DNA of 64,000 nucleotides from Streptomyces sp. AV19 (GCF_015999245.1 NZ_JAEAMR010000020.1:179375-243374); one strand, 5' to 3'; counted from the first letter of the stretch, positions 51,250 to 60,209 are shown. Translations and numbers: made by a program. Notes: generated from the sequence alone by a model not told the origin.

Positions 51250-52461
51250 ATGCCCCCGGAGACCCTCTTCCGCCGGATCGCCGACCCCGCCAACCGCGCC
51301 GACCCGTACCCGCTCTACGCCGAACTGCGCGAGAACGGGGTGACCCGGCAGGAGGACGGCAGGTACCTGGTGGGCACCTACCACGAGATCGAAGCGCTGC
51401 TGCACGACCCGAGGATCAGCTCGGACGTGCGCAACCGCGCCGAACCCGATCCGGACCTCGCCCCGGCCGAGGGGCTGCCGCCGGCCTTCCTCGGGATCGA
51501 CGACCCCGAGCACGACCGGCAACGCCGCCTGACCATGCGCCAGTTCGGCCCGCCCCACTCCCCCGGCCGCATCGACGCCCTCCGCGACGACATGACCCGC
51601 ATCGCGGAGGAACTCGCGGACGGGCTCCGCGGCAGGGAACGCTTCGACCTCGTCGAGGACTTCGCCTTCCCGCTCCCCATCACCGTCATCTGCGACCTGT
51701 TCGGCGTGCCGGAGGCCGACCGCCACCAGGTGCACGTCTGGGCGGACACCGTCATCGCGAACCTGGACTTCACGCCCGGGGAGGACCCCGGCCCGCGCCG
51801 CCGCGCCGCCCTGGAGGCCCGCCGGGCCATGGGCCTCTACCTGGGCGAGCTCGCCTCGCAACGGCAGGGGCACCGGGGCGGCGACATGCTCACCGGCCTC
51901 GTCAACGACGACGGCCCGGACGGCCGCCTCACCGACGTGGAACTGATGGTCACCACGGTCCTGTTGCTCATCGCCGGGCACGAGACCACCGTCAACCTCA
52001 TCACCAACGGCATGCTCACCCTCCTGCGCCACCCCGGGGAACTGGAGCGGCTGCGCACCCGCCCGGACCTGATGCCGTCCGCCGTGGAGGAACTGCTGCG
52101 CTACGAGCCCCCGGTGCACCTGCTGCCCCAGCGCACCCCGCTCGCCGACGTCGACGTCGGTGGCGTCACCGTCCCCAAGGGCGCTCCCCTGGTCCTGGTC
52201 CTCGCCTCCGGCAACCGCGACCCCCTGCGCTTCCCCGACCCCGACCGCTTCGACCCCACCCGCGAGGACAACGTCCACTTCGGCTTCGGCGGCGGCGTCC
52301 ACGCCTGCTTCGGCGCACCGCTGGCCCGCCTGGAGACCCAGATCGCGCTCACCACGCTGCTCCGCACGCTCGACGGCCCCCGCCTGCTGGAGGACCCGCC
52401 CCCGTACCGCACGAGCCCCGTCCTGCGCGGCCCCCGCCACCTGCCGCTCGCGCAGGGCTAG
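51250..52461 (+). CDS. Cytochrome P450 (second)
   Basis: 403 aa from ATG 51250 (AAGGAG upstream). I-helix LLLIAGHETTVNLITN, ExxR in AVEELLRYEP, haem loop FGFGGGVHACFGAPLA with the Cys ligand at 353. FRRIADPANRADPYPLYAEL opens the protein like its paralogue at 41568, and the C-termini (DPPPYRTSPVLRGPRHL versus DPPPYRSNPSPRGPRHL) are also alike. It forms a class I system with the upstream ferredoxin; no reductase gene is adjacent, so it may borrow the fused one. Substrate unknown. Confidence 0.92.
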   Translation: MPPETLFRRIADPANRADPYPLYAELRENGVTRQEDGRYLVGTYHEIEALLHDPRISSDVRNRAEPDPDLAPAEGLPPAFLGIDDPEHDRQRRLTMRQFGPPHSPGRIDALRDDMTRIAEELADGLRGRERFDLVEDFAFPLPITVICDLFGVPEADRHQVHVWADTVIANLDFTPGEDPGPRRRAALEARRAMGLYLGELASQRQGHRGGDMLTGLVNDDGPDGRLTDVELMVTTVLLLIAGHETTVNLITNGMLTLLRHPGELERLRTRPDLMPSAVEELLRYEPPVHLLPQRTPLADVDVGGVTVPKGAPLVLVLASGNRDPLRFPDPDRFDPTREDNVHFGFGGGVHACFGAPLARLETQIALTTLLRTLDGPRLLEDPPPYRTSPVLRGPRHLPLAQG

Positions 52462-52569
52462 TGTCCCGATTTCGAGATCCGGCATCGCCGATTGCATGAT
52501 CGTCGCCCCACTGACCAGGCAGTTGGTGCTGGACGCGCCTCACGTGGCGACCACGAACCCGAATCCGGC

Positions 52570-53253
52570 TCACTGCTTCCGCAGCGGCGGCGCCCACCCC
52601 TCCTTCTCGTCCCAGCGCCGTACGGCCTTGGCGGGCACCCCCGCCACCACCGTGTGGTCCGGCACCTCCCCCCGCACGACCGCCCCGGCCGCCACCACCA
52701 CGTTGCGCCCCAGCCGCGCCCCGGGCAGGATCACCGCCCCCGCGCCCAGCCAGCTGCCGGAGCCGATCGAGACCGGCGAACTGCGCGGCCACTGGCGGCC
52801 TATGGGCTGGTGCGGGTCCTCGTAGGAGTGGTTGTCGCTGGTGATGTAGACGTAGGGGCCGCAGAAGACGTCGTCGCCGATGGTGACCTCCCGCGTGGCG
52901 ATCACATGGCTGCCGCGGCCGAGGACGACGCCGTTGCCCAGCCGCAGCACGGGGCCGGGCCCGAGGTCGTGCCCGGGCATCATCCCGGCGGTGAGCGTGA
53001 CCTGCTCGCCGATGACGCAGTGCTCGCCGAGCTCGATCCACTCCTCGCCGAACACCGTGCCCAGCGGGAAGGCGAGGCGGGTGTGCGCGCCGATCCGGCC
53101 GAAGCGGTACGGCCCGGGCCGCTCCGCGGTCACCGAACCGGCGCCCTGGATCCACCGCCAGCCGCGGTGCACGGCGCGCGAGACGGCACGGCGCCGCCAG
53201 GCCGCGAGGGCCCCGACGGCGCCGGACGGGAACGTGTTTCGGTACTTCGGCAC
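52570..53253 (-). CDS. Hexapeptide-repeat acyltransferase (left-handed beta helix)
   Basis: 227 aa from GTG 53253; the ribosome-binding site is weak. Hexad repeats run through RFGRIGAHTRLAFPLGTVFG, CVIGEQVTLTAGMMPGHDLG, VVLGRGSHVIATREVTIGDD, VSIGSGSWLGAGAVILPGAR and LGRNVVVAAGAVVRGEVPDH. TSDNHSYEDPHQPIGRQ holds the likely catalytic His. VVAGVPAKAVRRW closes the helix as in maltose/galactoside acetyltransferases. The acceptor may be a sugar or cell-envelope polymer. Confidence 0.87.
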   Translation of the reverse strand: MPKYRNTFPSGAVGALAAWRRRAVSRAVHRGWRWIQGAGSVTAERPGPYRFGRIGAHTRLAFPLGTVFGEEWIELGEHCVIGEQVTLTAGMMPGHDLGPGPVLRLGNGVVLGRGSHVIATREVTIGDDVFCGPYVYITSDNHSYEDPHQPIGRQWPRSSPVSIGSGSWLGAGAVILPGARLGRNVVVAAGAVVRGEVPDHTVVAGVPAKAVRRWDEKEGWAPPLRKQ

Positions 53254-53339
53254 CCGCTCACCGTAAACGGCGGTGCCCGGAGCGCCCCGGGCCGGGTGCT
53301 GTGATCTTTCCCCCAGGGCAGCGAAGGGACGACAACGGA

Positions 53340-54227
53340 TCAGCCGGCCGTGACGCGCCGGCGGCGCCGGCGGATCAGGAAGGCTCCGCCGGCCAGGGCC
53401 AGCGCGGCGCTCGGCCCGCCCACGAGCAGGGGTGCCGAGGAGTGCGAGGACCGCGCCGGGGTGTCGGTCCGGAAACCGCTGGAGTATCCCTCCGTGTCGT
53501 ACTTCGAGCCCGGCTGTTTGTCGGCGTAACGGTCCCTGACCAGCTTCTGGTAGTCCGCCAGGGACACCGAGGACTTGCCGCCGAGCCCTTCCCGTGCGGC
53601 GTCGTTGAGCGGTTCGACGGTGGTCAGCTTGAGCTGGTAGAAGCCGCGGATCTGCGGCTCGGAGAACACCGTCGTCGTCGCGTCGCCCTTGCCGGCGTAG
53701 GCGGCGTCGGTGTCGCCCTCGCGGACGGCGGCCAGGTGCCAGCCGGTCGTGTCGGTCGGGGCGAGCATGACGGTGGCGGTGCGCCCGCCGGTGACGGCCA
53801 CCCCGGCCACCGCGTAGCTGAGCTTGATCGCTTCCGTCACGATGGGCTGCGCCGTCCCGGCGACGAACCCCGGTGTGATCTCGTTCAGCACCACGGGATC
53901 CTTGATGGTGAAGGACGGCAGGCCCTCGCACGGATCGGCCTTGTCGGGGAGCTCCACCGGAGCACCCGTCGAGCCGGAGGGAGGCGGCGCGCTCAGGAAG
54001 CGGCAGACGGCCTCGCGGGTGGCGGTCGACTTCAACACGTCGAGGGCCGCCTGAAGGTTGGGCAGGTCGGCCGGGCCCTTGGCCGCGGAGGCCGGTACGG
54101 CCGCGGAGAGCAGCGCGGACGCGCCGAGGGCCAGGGTGACGGCCAGGCGGGAGAAGCGAGCGGTCCGTTGCGTGGTGAACGTTCGCGTGGTGGGCGTTCG
54201 CATGGTGGACGTTCTTTGGTCGCGCAT
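53340..54227 (-). CDS. Secreted protein with C-terminal membrane anchor, function unknown
   Basis: 295 aa from ATG 54227 (a second ATG at 54203 is possible). Signal peptide: RLAVTLALGASALLSAAVPA with an Ala-rich cleavage site near ASAA. The body contains one Cys pair (AVCRFLSAPP, DPCEGLPSF). It ends SAPLLVGGPSAALALAGGAF followed by LIRRRRRRV, a helix plus positive stop-transfer, so it is anchored to the membrane with the body outside. No sortase LPxTG. Starts 11 nt after the secreted protease gene and is surely in its operon, so a role with that protease is likely. Confidence 0.75.
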   Translation of the reverse strand: MRDQRTSTMRTPTTRTFTTQRTARFSRLAVTLALGASALLSAAVPASAAKGPADLPNLQAALDVLKSTATREAVCRFLSAPPPSGSTGAPVELPDKADPCEGLPSFTIKDPVVLNEITPGFVAGTAQPIVTEAIKLSYAVAGVAVTGGRTATVMLAPTDTTGWHLAAVREGDTDAAYAGKGDATTTVFSEPQIRGFYQLKLTTVEPLNDAAREGLGGKSSVSLADYQKLVRDRYADKQPGSKYDTEGYSSGFRTDTPARSSHSSAPLLVGGPSAALALAGGAFLIRRRRRRVTAG

Positions 54228-54237
54228 GTCGCCTGCC

Positions 54238-54810
54238 TTAGCCGGAGATGCCGATGCGGGAGTGGGTCCACTTGAACGAGCTGTTGCTCACGTAGTCGTT
54301 GTAGTTCCACCACGTGTACGTGGCGGTGTCCGGCCACGGGTCGCCCACGCCGATGGTGTTGTCCGACGTGTCGTAGCCGTAGATCACGTTCATGTGGCCG
54401 CCGCCGGAGGTCCAGCCGATGCGCGCCCCGAGGGGCTTGGCGGCGTCGACGTCCGTGTGCACCTCGGCGAAGGTCGCCGCGCGGGACAGGCCCGTGCCGG
54501 TGTGGGCCATGCCCAGGTCGCCCCAGGCATTGGCCATGTCGCCGAGGGTCGCGGGCTGGTTGTCACAGCTCAGGTTGGGGTTGTGTTTGTGCGCCCGGTC
54601 GCAGAAATCGGTCTGGGTCGTGCCGTAGCCCTGGTACTTGGCGATGGTCAGCCCGGAGGCGTCCCAGCACCACTGCGACTTCTCCTGTTTTTCCATGGTG
54701 ATGTCGTTGTAGGCGCCTTCCGCATGTGCTGTACCGGCGGCCGCCGTGAGGGCTCCGGAAACAGCCAGTGTCAGGGCCGATGCGATCGTCGCGAACGTGA
54801 ATCTGCCCAT
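54238..54810 (-). CDS. Secreted papain-like cysteine protease
   Basis: 190 aa from ATG 54810. Signal peptide of ~30 residues ending GTAHA. Mature N-terminus NDITMEKQEKSQWCWDASGL has the catalytic Cys48 in QWCWDAS, like C39/papain-like secreted proteases (AvrRpt2-type). His139 lies in IGWTSGGGHMNVIYGYD and an Asp follows at VGDPWPDTAT. The size fits these compact enzymes. Two further Cys (70, 82) may form a disulfide. First gene of a two-gene operon with an anchored partner; the target is unknown, possibly another bacterium's surface protein or host protein. Confidence 0.83.
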   Translation of the reverse strand: MGRFTFATIASALTLAVSGALTAAAGTAHAEGAYNDITMEKQEKSQWCWDASGLTIAKYQGYGTTQTDFCDRAHKHNPNLSCDNQPATLGDMANAWGDLGMAHTGTGLSRAATFAEVHTDVDAAKPLGARIGWTSGGGHMNVIYGYDTSDNTIGVGDPWPDTATYTWWNYNDYVSNSSFKWTHSRIGISG

Positions 54811-55093
54811 GGTCCTGCCTTCCCGTGACGGGGGCGATGAGCGGGTGTCCGGATCATCCGGTCGCCCGCGCTGGACAGTGATATGACACCGCAGGGCCCG
54901 TCCGGCATATACAGATCTTGCAGGAATTACCCTGGATGGAGCCTTGTTCCTATGAATGCCCTTTCCGGAAACGCCAGTTGCCGGGAATTGCCGGTGTTTT
55001 CCACGGTGCTGCCGGGGCGTTCCCGAAAAGGGCCGGGACGATCTCGTCGACGAAGCGCCCTCATCGGCGAAGTCGCCGATGCCGCAACGGCGT

Positions 55094-55624
55094 TCAGCCG
55101 CCGAACGACTCCCGGTGGGTCTTCGCGAGCTCCACGTACACCGCGGCGTTGGCGCGGATGTGCTCGCGCTCCTCCGCGGTCAGTTCGCGGCGGACCTTGG
55201 CCGGGACGCCCGCCACCAGGGAGTTGGGCGGGACCTCCATGCCCTGCGGCACCAGCGCCTGGGCCGCGACGAGCGAACCGGCGCCGATCCGGGCGCCGTT
55301 GAGGACGGTGGCACCCATGCCGACGAGGACGTCGTCCTCGACGGTGCAGCCGTGCAGGACGGCGTTGTGGCCGACGGTGACCCGCTCGCCGACGGTGACG
55401 GGGAAGCCGGGGTCCACGTGGACGGTGCAGTTGTCCTGGATGTTGCTGTCGGCGCCGATGGTGATCGGGCCACCGTCGCCGCGCAGGACGGCGTGGTACC
55501 AGACGCCGGTGCCGACGGCGAGGGTGACGTCGCCGAGGACGACGGAGGTGGGTGCGGTGAAGGCGCCCGGGTCGACCGACGGCTCCTTGCCGCCCACGCC
55601 CGCGATCAACGCCCGTTCCGTCAT
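55094..55624 (-). CDS. Gamma-class carbonic anhydrase-like protein
   Basis: 176 aa from ATG 55624 with GAGGAG upstream. Left-handed beta helix. The three zinc His fit: NIQDNCTVHVDPGFPVTVGE, VTVGHNAVLHGCTVEDDVLV, the third in GHNAVLHG. YHAVLRGDGGPITIGADSNI and GMGATVLNGARIGAGSLVAA are family-typical. It may hydrate CO2 or, like many homologues (YrdA/PaaY), have other or weak activity. Monocistronic by spacing. Confidence 0.88.
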   Translation of the reverse strand: MTERALIAGVGGKEPSVDPGAFTAPTSVVLGDVTLAVGTGVWYHAVLRGDGGPITIGADSNIQDNCTVHVDPGFPVTVGERVTVGHNAVLHGCTVEDDVLVGMGATVLNGARIGAGSLVAAQALVPQGMEVPPNSLVAGVPAKVRRELTAEEREHIRANAAVYVELAKTHRESFGG

Positions 55625-55729
55625 GGTCTGCTCCTCGTCGCCGCCGCGGCCCCCGTCACGGGCACCGTAGGCGACGACGGCAGCGAGCGGCCCGGCGTGC
55701 GTCGAAGATCACACGCCGGGCCGCGGGCA

Positions 55730-56386
55730 CTACTCGGCGACGGCCGGCTCGGGCTGCTCGGCGCCCTCGGCCGGGGCGTTCTTCTGGGCCTTCTTGGCCT
55801 TGATCCGCATGACGACGAAGGAGCCGATGCCGATGGCCACGGCGGCGACCAGGCCGAGGTAGGAGAACTGGTGCAGCCACTTCTCGGCGACCTTGCCGAC
55901 CGAGTAGATGACGGCCACGGTGCCGCCGGCCCAGACGATGCCGCCGAGCACGTTGGCGATGAGGAACTTCCAGTACGGCATCTTCAGGACACCGGCCAGC
56001 GGGCCGGCGAAGATGCGCAGCAGCGCGATGAAGCGGCCGAAGAAGACGGCCCACATGCCCCACTTGGTGAAGGACCGCTCGGCGGTGGCCACGTGGTGGG
56101 GGCCGAAGTGCTTGGGGAACTTCCGGCCGAGCCAGGCCAGCAGCGGCTTGCCGCCCTTGCGGCCGATCAGATAGCCGATGGAGTCGCCGATGATCGCGCC
56201 CGCGATGGCGCAGGCCCCCAGGACATACGGATTGATGTGGTCCTGGCTCGCGGCCATCAGCGTGGCGCTGACGAGGACGATCTCACCGGGAAGCGGGATG
56301 CCCAGGCTCTCCAGTCCGATGACCCCGCCCACCAACAGGTAGACGGCGACCGCCGGCACCGATTCGAGCCACTCCTGAACGTGCAA
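55730..56386 (-). CDS. DedA-family membrane protein
   Basis: 218 aa from TTG 56386, with GGAGGAA upstream. VYLLVGGVIGLESLGIPLPG, EIVLVSATLMAASQ, GAIIGDSIGYLIGRKGG, ERSFTKWGMWAVFFGRFIAL, FAGPLAGVLKMPYWKFLIAN are the DedA signature (E-x-x-G-I-P-x-P-GE and GRF-x-P/A-x-R). Four to five helices. DedA proteins act in undecaprenyl-phosphate or phospholipid flipping. Lys-rich tail KAKKAQK then an acidic end. Confidence 0.9.
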   Translation of the reverse strand: MHVQEWLESVPAVAVYLLVGGVIGLESLGIPLPGEIVLVSATLMAASQDHINPYVLGACAIAGAIIGDSIGYLIGRKGGKPLLAWLGRKFPKHFGPHHVATAERSFTKWGMWAVFFGRFIALLRIFAGPLAGVLKMPYWKFLIANVLGGIVWAGGTVAVIYSVGKVAEKWLHQFSYLGLVAAVAIGIGSFVVMRIKAKKAQKNAPAEGAEQPEPAVAE

Positions 56387-56417
56387 CGCCGGTTCCTCCC
56401 CGGTTGACGACCTGATA

Positions 56418-56447
56418 CCCGGCGTGCGCCGTGGGGCGCACGCCGGG
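56418..56447 (-). terminator. Perfect 13-bp hairpin
   Basis: CCCGGCGTGCGCC (56418-56430) pairs exactly with 56435-56447 across a GTGG loop. It lies 112 nt after the minus-strand thioesterase gene and before dedA, so it separates the two transcripts. Confidence 0.7.
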
Positions 56448-56558
56448 AAGCCTACTTGAGGTAGGACTCGCCCCGGCCCCGTCCGGTTGAGCTCGAACGC
56501 CTATTTGTTACGAACGGTTACGTGCCGGGCCCGGCGGTCCCGTTCCGGCGGCCGCGGC

Positions 56559-57011
56559 TCAGCTGTTGGGGCGCAGCGTCCAGACGATGGTCATGTCGCC
56601 GGTCTCGGCGCCGTCCTCACGGGTGATCGAAACGCGCACCGGGAACTCCGGGCGCCCGCCGGCGTCCAGCTCGGCGACCACGTCGGAGGCCGGGCGGCCG
56701 AGGGTGGCGGTGGCGGTGACGGGACCCATGGCGAGCTTCTTGTAGCCGATCTCGGCCCGTACGGCGAGCGGCACGGCGCGGGAGAGCTGGTCGCCGAAGG
56801 CGGCGAGGACGATCGCGCCGCTGGCGGACTCGGCGAGGGTGAACATCGCGCCGGCGTGCGGGCCGCCGACGTGGTTGTGGAAGTCGGGCTGGTCGGGCAT
56901 GTGGAGCTCGGCCCGCTCGGCGGTGATCTCGCCGAACTTGAGGTCGAGGGTGCGCACCATGGGAACGGTGGCCGCGAGCATGTCGCCGATCGAGGGCTGG
57001 GTCTCAGACAT
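56559..57011 (-). CDS. PaaI/DUF4442-type hotdog thioesterase
   Basis: 150 aa from ATG 57011. Single hotdog domain: FHNHVGGPHAGAMFTLAESA, SGAIVLAAFGDQLSRAVPLA, VRAEIGYKKLAMGPVTATAT. The N-H-x-G-x-x-H-A-G loop and ESASGA fit DUF4442/PaaI proteins, which hydrolyse acyl-CoA thioesters. Acyl group unknown. A 13-bp hairpin lies downstream. Confidence 0.85.
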   Translation of the reverse strand: MSETQPSIGDMLAATVPMVRTLDLKFGEITAERAELHMPDQPDFHNHVGGPHAGAMFTLAESASGAIVLAAFGDQLSRAVPLAVRAEIGYKKLAMGPVTATATLGRPASDVVAELDAGGRPEFPVRVSITREDGAETGDMTIVWTLRPNS

Positions 57012-57095
57012 GCCATGTGAAGTTACCAGTCGGTAGCCTCCCCGGGAAGGGCCACGGGCCACGCCCGTCACCTCCGCCCCTTATCGTTGTCGGCC

Positions 57096-58103
57096 ATGTG
57101 GCCAGGACAGCAGCCCGCCAACGGGGGCGAGCACAACCCGCAGCAGCAACCGAACCCCTACCAGCAGCCCAACCCGTACCAGCAGCCGGGTTACCAGGGG
57201 CCGGGGTACGGTCAGCCCAACCCCTACGCGCAGCCCGGCGGGCCGCAGTGGACGCCGCCCGCCGCGCCCGGGGGCCCGCAGCCGCCGGCGGGCGGCGGCC
57301 GCGGGCGGCGCACCACGGTGATCGCCGTCTCCACGGCCCTGGCCGTGGTCGCGGCCGCGGTGGTCACGGGCGTGCTGGTACTCAAGGACGACGACGAGAA
57401 GACCACCGCGCAGAACGACCCGAAGCCGCCGGCGTCCGCCTCGGCCCCGGCCCCCTCCAGCGCGAGCCCGTCGGGCTCCTCGTCCCCCGAGGCCAACCCG
57501 CGGGGCGGCAACGAGGACGTCAAGCCGGTGATCGCCGGCTGGAAGCCGGTCGTCAACCTCAAGCGCCTCAACATCTTCGACGTCCCGCCGGACTGGAAGG
57601 TGAGCGGCCCGTCGATGCAGTACAGCATCAGCGACGAGGCCGCGAAGGGCGACAAGAGGTACCTCCTGCCCAAGCCGGCCGCGGTGATGACGGGCCCGGC
57701 CGTCTACAAGGACGGCGTGTGCGAGGCGCACAACGCGATGGGCGCGACGGGCACCAAGGGCGCGCAGGGCGCCAAGAGCCTGGGCAGCGCCGCCGAGACC
57801 GAGGCGCTCAGCTGGGTGTGGGCGGCCTTCGACCAGAAGAAGACCGGGAAGTTCGAGAACACCGACGCGAAGGCGTTCCGCAGCGACCACGGGCTGTCCG
57901 GCGAGATGGCCACGGCGACGGTCACCGGGGTGAAGAAGACGGGCAAGTGCTCCAGCGACGGCAAGGCCGTCGCGTTCACCTTCAAGAACGGCAACGGCGA
58001 CCTGGCCACCTGGATCCTCTTCAGCGTCAAGGGCACCGACGACGAGATCCCCGACGCGACCATCAAGAAGATCATGAGCTCACTGCGGCCGCTGGAGTCC
58101 TGA
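57096..58103 (+). CDS. Single-pass membrane protein with Pro/Gln-rich cytosolic N-terminus
   Basis: 335 aa from ATG 57096. TATCGT (57082-57087) lies 8 nt before, suggesting leaderless translation. Residues 1-70 are Q/P/N/Y/G-rich (repeats of NPYQQP). TTVIAVSTALAVVAAAVVTG is the helix (~72-95), then a Ser/Pro/Ala linker and an outer domain from ~145 (IAGWKPVVNLKRLNIFDVPP, VYKDGVCEAHNAMG, TGKCSSDGKAVAFTFKNGNG) with two Cys. This layout is common for Streptomyces envelope proteins; function unknown. Confidence 0.8.
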   Translation: MWPGQQPANGGEHNPQQQPNPYQQPNPYQQPGYQGPGYGQPNPYAQPGGPQWTPPAAPGGPQPPAGGGRGRRTTVIAVSTALAVVAAAVVTGVLVLKDDDEKTTAQNDPKPPASASAPAPSSASPSGSSSPEANPRGGNEDVKPVIAGWKPVVNLKRLNIFDVPPDWKVSGPSMQYSISDEAAKGDKRYLLPKPAAVMTGPAVYKDGVCEAHNAMGATGTKGAQGAKSLGSAAETEALSWVWAAFDQKKTGKFENTDAKAFRSDHGLSGEMATATVTGVKKTGKCSSDGKAVAFTFKNGNGDLATWILFSVKGTDDEIPDATIKKIMSSLRPLES

Positions 58104-58117
58104 CCGGCCGCCCCGGC

Positions 58118-58963
58118 TCATCCCACCCCGAACGCCCCGGCCGGTGGTTCCGGGGAGCCGACCGCGTCCGCGTCGGCCACCGGAACCGCCCCGGCGGCGA
58201 AGCGGGCGAGCGCCTCGCCGTGTTCGACCCGCGCGGGGAAGGCGTCGGCGGCCGCGCGCCGGGCCAGCACGCCGACCGGCAGCGGTTCCGTGGAGGCGGC
58301 CAGGACGACGTTGCCGAAGCGGCGGCCGCGCAGCACCGGCGCCTCGGCGATCAGGCACACCTCGGGCAGGACGGCCGCGAGGGTGGCCACCTGCGCCCGC
58401 AGGAAGTCGAACGGTGCGCCGTCGGCCAGGTTCGCGACGTAGGTGCCGCCGGGGCGCAGCACGCGCGCGGCCGAGCGCGCGTACTCGACCGAGGTCAGGT
58501 GCGCGGGCACCCGGGAGCCGCCGAAGACGTCCGCGACGATCACGTCGGCGGAGGCGTCGGCGGCGGACTCCAGGGCCGCGCGGGCGTCCTCGGCCCGCAC
58601 CGTGATCCCGGACCCGGCGGGGAGCGGGAGGTGCTCGGCCACCAGGGCCACGATCCGGTGGTCGGCCTCGACGACGTGCTGCCGGGAGCCGGGACGGGTG
58701 ACGGCGGCATAGCGCGGGAGCGTGAGGGCGCCGCCGCCGAGGTGGAGCACGTCGAGCGGCCGGCCGGGCGCGGCGGCCGCGTCGAGGACGTGCCCGATCC
58801 GCCGGGCGTACTCGAACTCGAGGTGGGACGGGTCGTCGAGGTCGACGTAGGACTGGGGCGCGCCGTCCACCGTCAGGAGCCAGGCGCGCGCCCGGTCCAC
58901 GTCCGGCAGGAGTCGGGCGGTTCCCCGGTCGGTCTCGCGGGTCACGGGTATCGGTTCGTCCAC
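58118..58963 (-). CDS. Spermidine-synthase-like methyltransferase-fold protein
   Basis: 281 aa from GTG 58963. GAPQSYVDLDDPSHLEFEYA, DVLHLGGGALTLPRYAAVTR, VVEADHRIVALVAEHL, DVIVADVFGGSRVPAHLTSV. The HLGGGALTLPR and VEAD motifs bind SAM/decarboxylated SAM. Polyamine-synthase residues for putrescine are not evident, so it may be one of the fused or orphan homologues with unknown product. 46 nt after the EF-Tu paralogue, same strand, so co-transcribed. Confidence 0.82.
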   Translation of the reverse strand: MDEPIPVTRETDRGTARLLPDVDRARAWLLTVDGAPQSYVDLDDPSHLEFEYARRIGHVLDAAAAPGRPLDVLHLGGGALTLPRYAAVTRPGSRQHVVEADHRIVALVAEHLPLPAGSGITVRAEDARAALESAADASADVIVADVFGGSRVPAHLTSVEYARSAARVLRPGGTYVANLADGAPFDFLRAQVATLAAVLPEVCLIAEAPVLRGRRFGNVVLAASTEPLPVGVLARRAAADAFPARVEHGEALARFAAGAVPVADADAVGSPEPPAGAFGVG

Positions 58964-59009
58964 CTCCCCATTGTGACCGCTGTGGGCAGGGTGACCACTG
59001 TCGGCACCC

Positions 59010-60209
59010 TCATCCGGTCACCCGGCCCGCGCCGACGGTGCGGCCGCCCTCGCGGAGGGCGAAGCCGAGGCCGGGTTCGACCGGGACGCCGCGGTCGAGG
59101 ACGGCGGTCAGGGTCACGGTCTCGCCGGGGCGGGCGACGGCGCGCGGGCCCAGGTCGATGCCGCCGGGGACGTCGGCGGTGCGCAGATGGAACTGGGGGC
59201 GGAAGCCGGTGGCGACCGGCGTGCGCCGGCCGCCCTCCGCCGGGTCGAGCACCCGCACGCTGGCCTCGAAGCGCCGGCGCGGGACGACGCTCCCCGGCGC
59301 CACGATCACATCCCCGCGCCGCAGTTCGTGCCCTTGCGCTCCGCGCAGCAGCAGCGCGACCCGGTCGCCGGCCCGCGCGCTCCGCACGGGTCGGCCGAAG
59401 GTCTCCATCCCGGTGACCAGGGTGGGCTCCAGGACCCCGGGTGCCTCGACGCGGTCGAGGAGGCGCAGGGTGCCGCGTTCCACGGTGCCGATGGCGACGG
59501 TGCCCGTGCCGCGTACGAGGCGGACGCGCTCCACGGGCAGCAGGAAGGGCGCGCCGGTGGGGCGCGGGGGGACGGGCACATAGGTGTCGACGGCGTCGAG
59601 CAGCGCCTCGATGCTGCCGGTCCACCGGGGGTCGCCGGCCAGCGCGCCGAGCGCCGACACCCGTACGACCGGGGTGAGTTCGCCCGGTCGTCCGTGCGCG
59701 GAGAGCAGGTCGCGGACCTGGAGCTCGGCGAGGGCGGTGAGCTCCGGCTCGGCGGCGTCGGCCTTGCTGAGGGCCACGACGAGGCCGGTCACGCCCATCT
59801 GCCGGGCGAGCAGGAGGTGTTCGACGGTCTGGGGCATGACGCCGTCGAGCGCCGAGACGACGAGGACCGCCCCGTCGAGCCGGGCGACGCCGGAGATCAT
59901 GTTCTTGACGTAGGCCGCGTGTCCGGGCAGGTCCGCGTGCACGTAGCGGCGGGTGTCGGTCTCGTACTCCAGGTGCGCGGGGGCGACGGTGGCGCCCCGG
60001 GCCGTCTCCTCCGGGGCCCGGTCGAGCCGCCGGACGGGGACGAAGGAGGCCGTGCCGCGGGCGCCGAGCACCTTGGTGACGGCCGAGGTGAGCGTGGTTT
60101 TGCCGTGGCCGACGTGGCCGATGGTGCCGATGTTGAGGTGCGGCTTCACGGGGGCGTGGCTCTGCCGGTGGACGTGGTTCTGCCGGTGGGCGTGGTTCTG
60201 CTGGGACAT
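59010..60209 (-). CDS. Divergent elongation factor Tu paralogue
   Basis: 399 aa from ATG 60209 (GGAG 7 nt before). Full three-domain EF-Tu length, plus a His-rich 20-residue N-terminal stretch (HAHRQNHVHRQSHA). P-loop GTIGHVGHGKTTLTSA has Gly34 where EF-Tu has the conserved Asp (GHVDHGKT). RGATVAPAHLEYET keeps the switch Thr. HADLPGHAAYVKNMI keeps the catalytic His97 but has Ala for Asp of GHADY. NKxD is SKAD (Ser148). Streptomyces often carry a third, divergent tuf gene, expressed in stress or linked to resistance to EF-Tu drugs. Those changes make ordinary GTP use doubtful. Confidence 0.88.
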   Translation of the reverse strand: MSQQNHAHRQNHVHRQSHAPVKPHLNIGTIGHVGHGKTTLTSAVTKVLGARGTASFVPVRRLDRAPEETARGATVAPAHLEYETDTRRYVHADLPGHAAYVKNMISGVARLDGAVLVVSALDGVMPQTVEHLLLARQMGVTGLVVALSKADAAEPELTALAELQVRDLLSAHGRPGELTPVVRVSALGALAGDPRWTGSIEALLDAVDTYVPVPPRPTGAPFLLPVERVRLVRGTGTVAIGTVERGTLRLLDRVEAPGVLEPTLVTGMETFGRPVRSARAGDRVALLLRGAQGHELRRGDVIVAPGSVVPRRRFEASVRVLDPAEGGRRTPVATGFRPQFHLRTADVPGGIDLGPRAVARPGETVTLTAVLDRGVPVEPGLGFALREGGRTVGAGRVTG

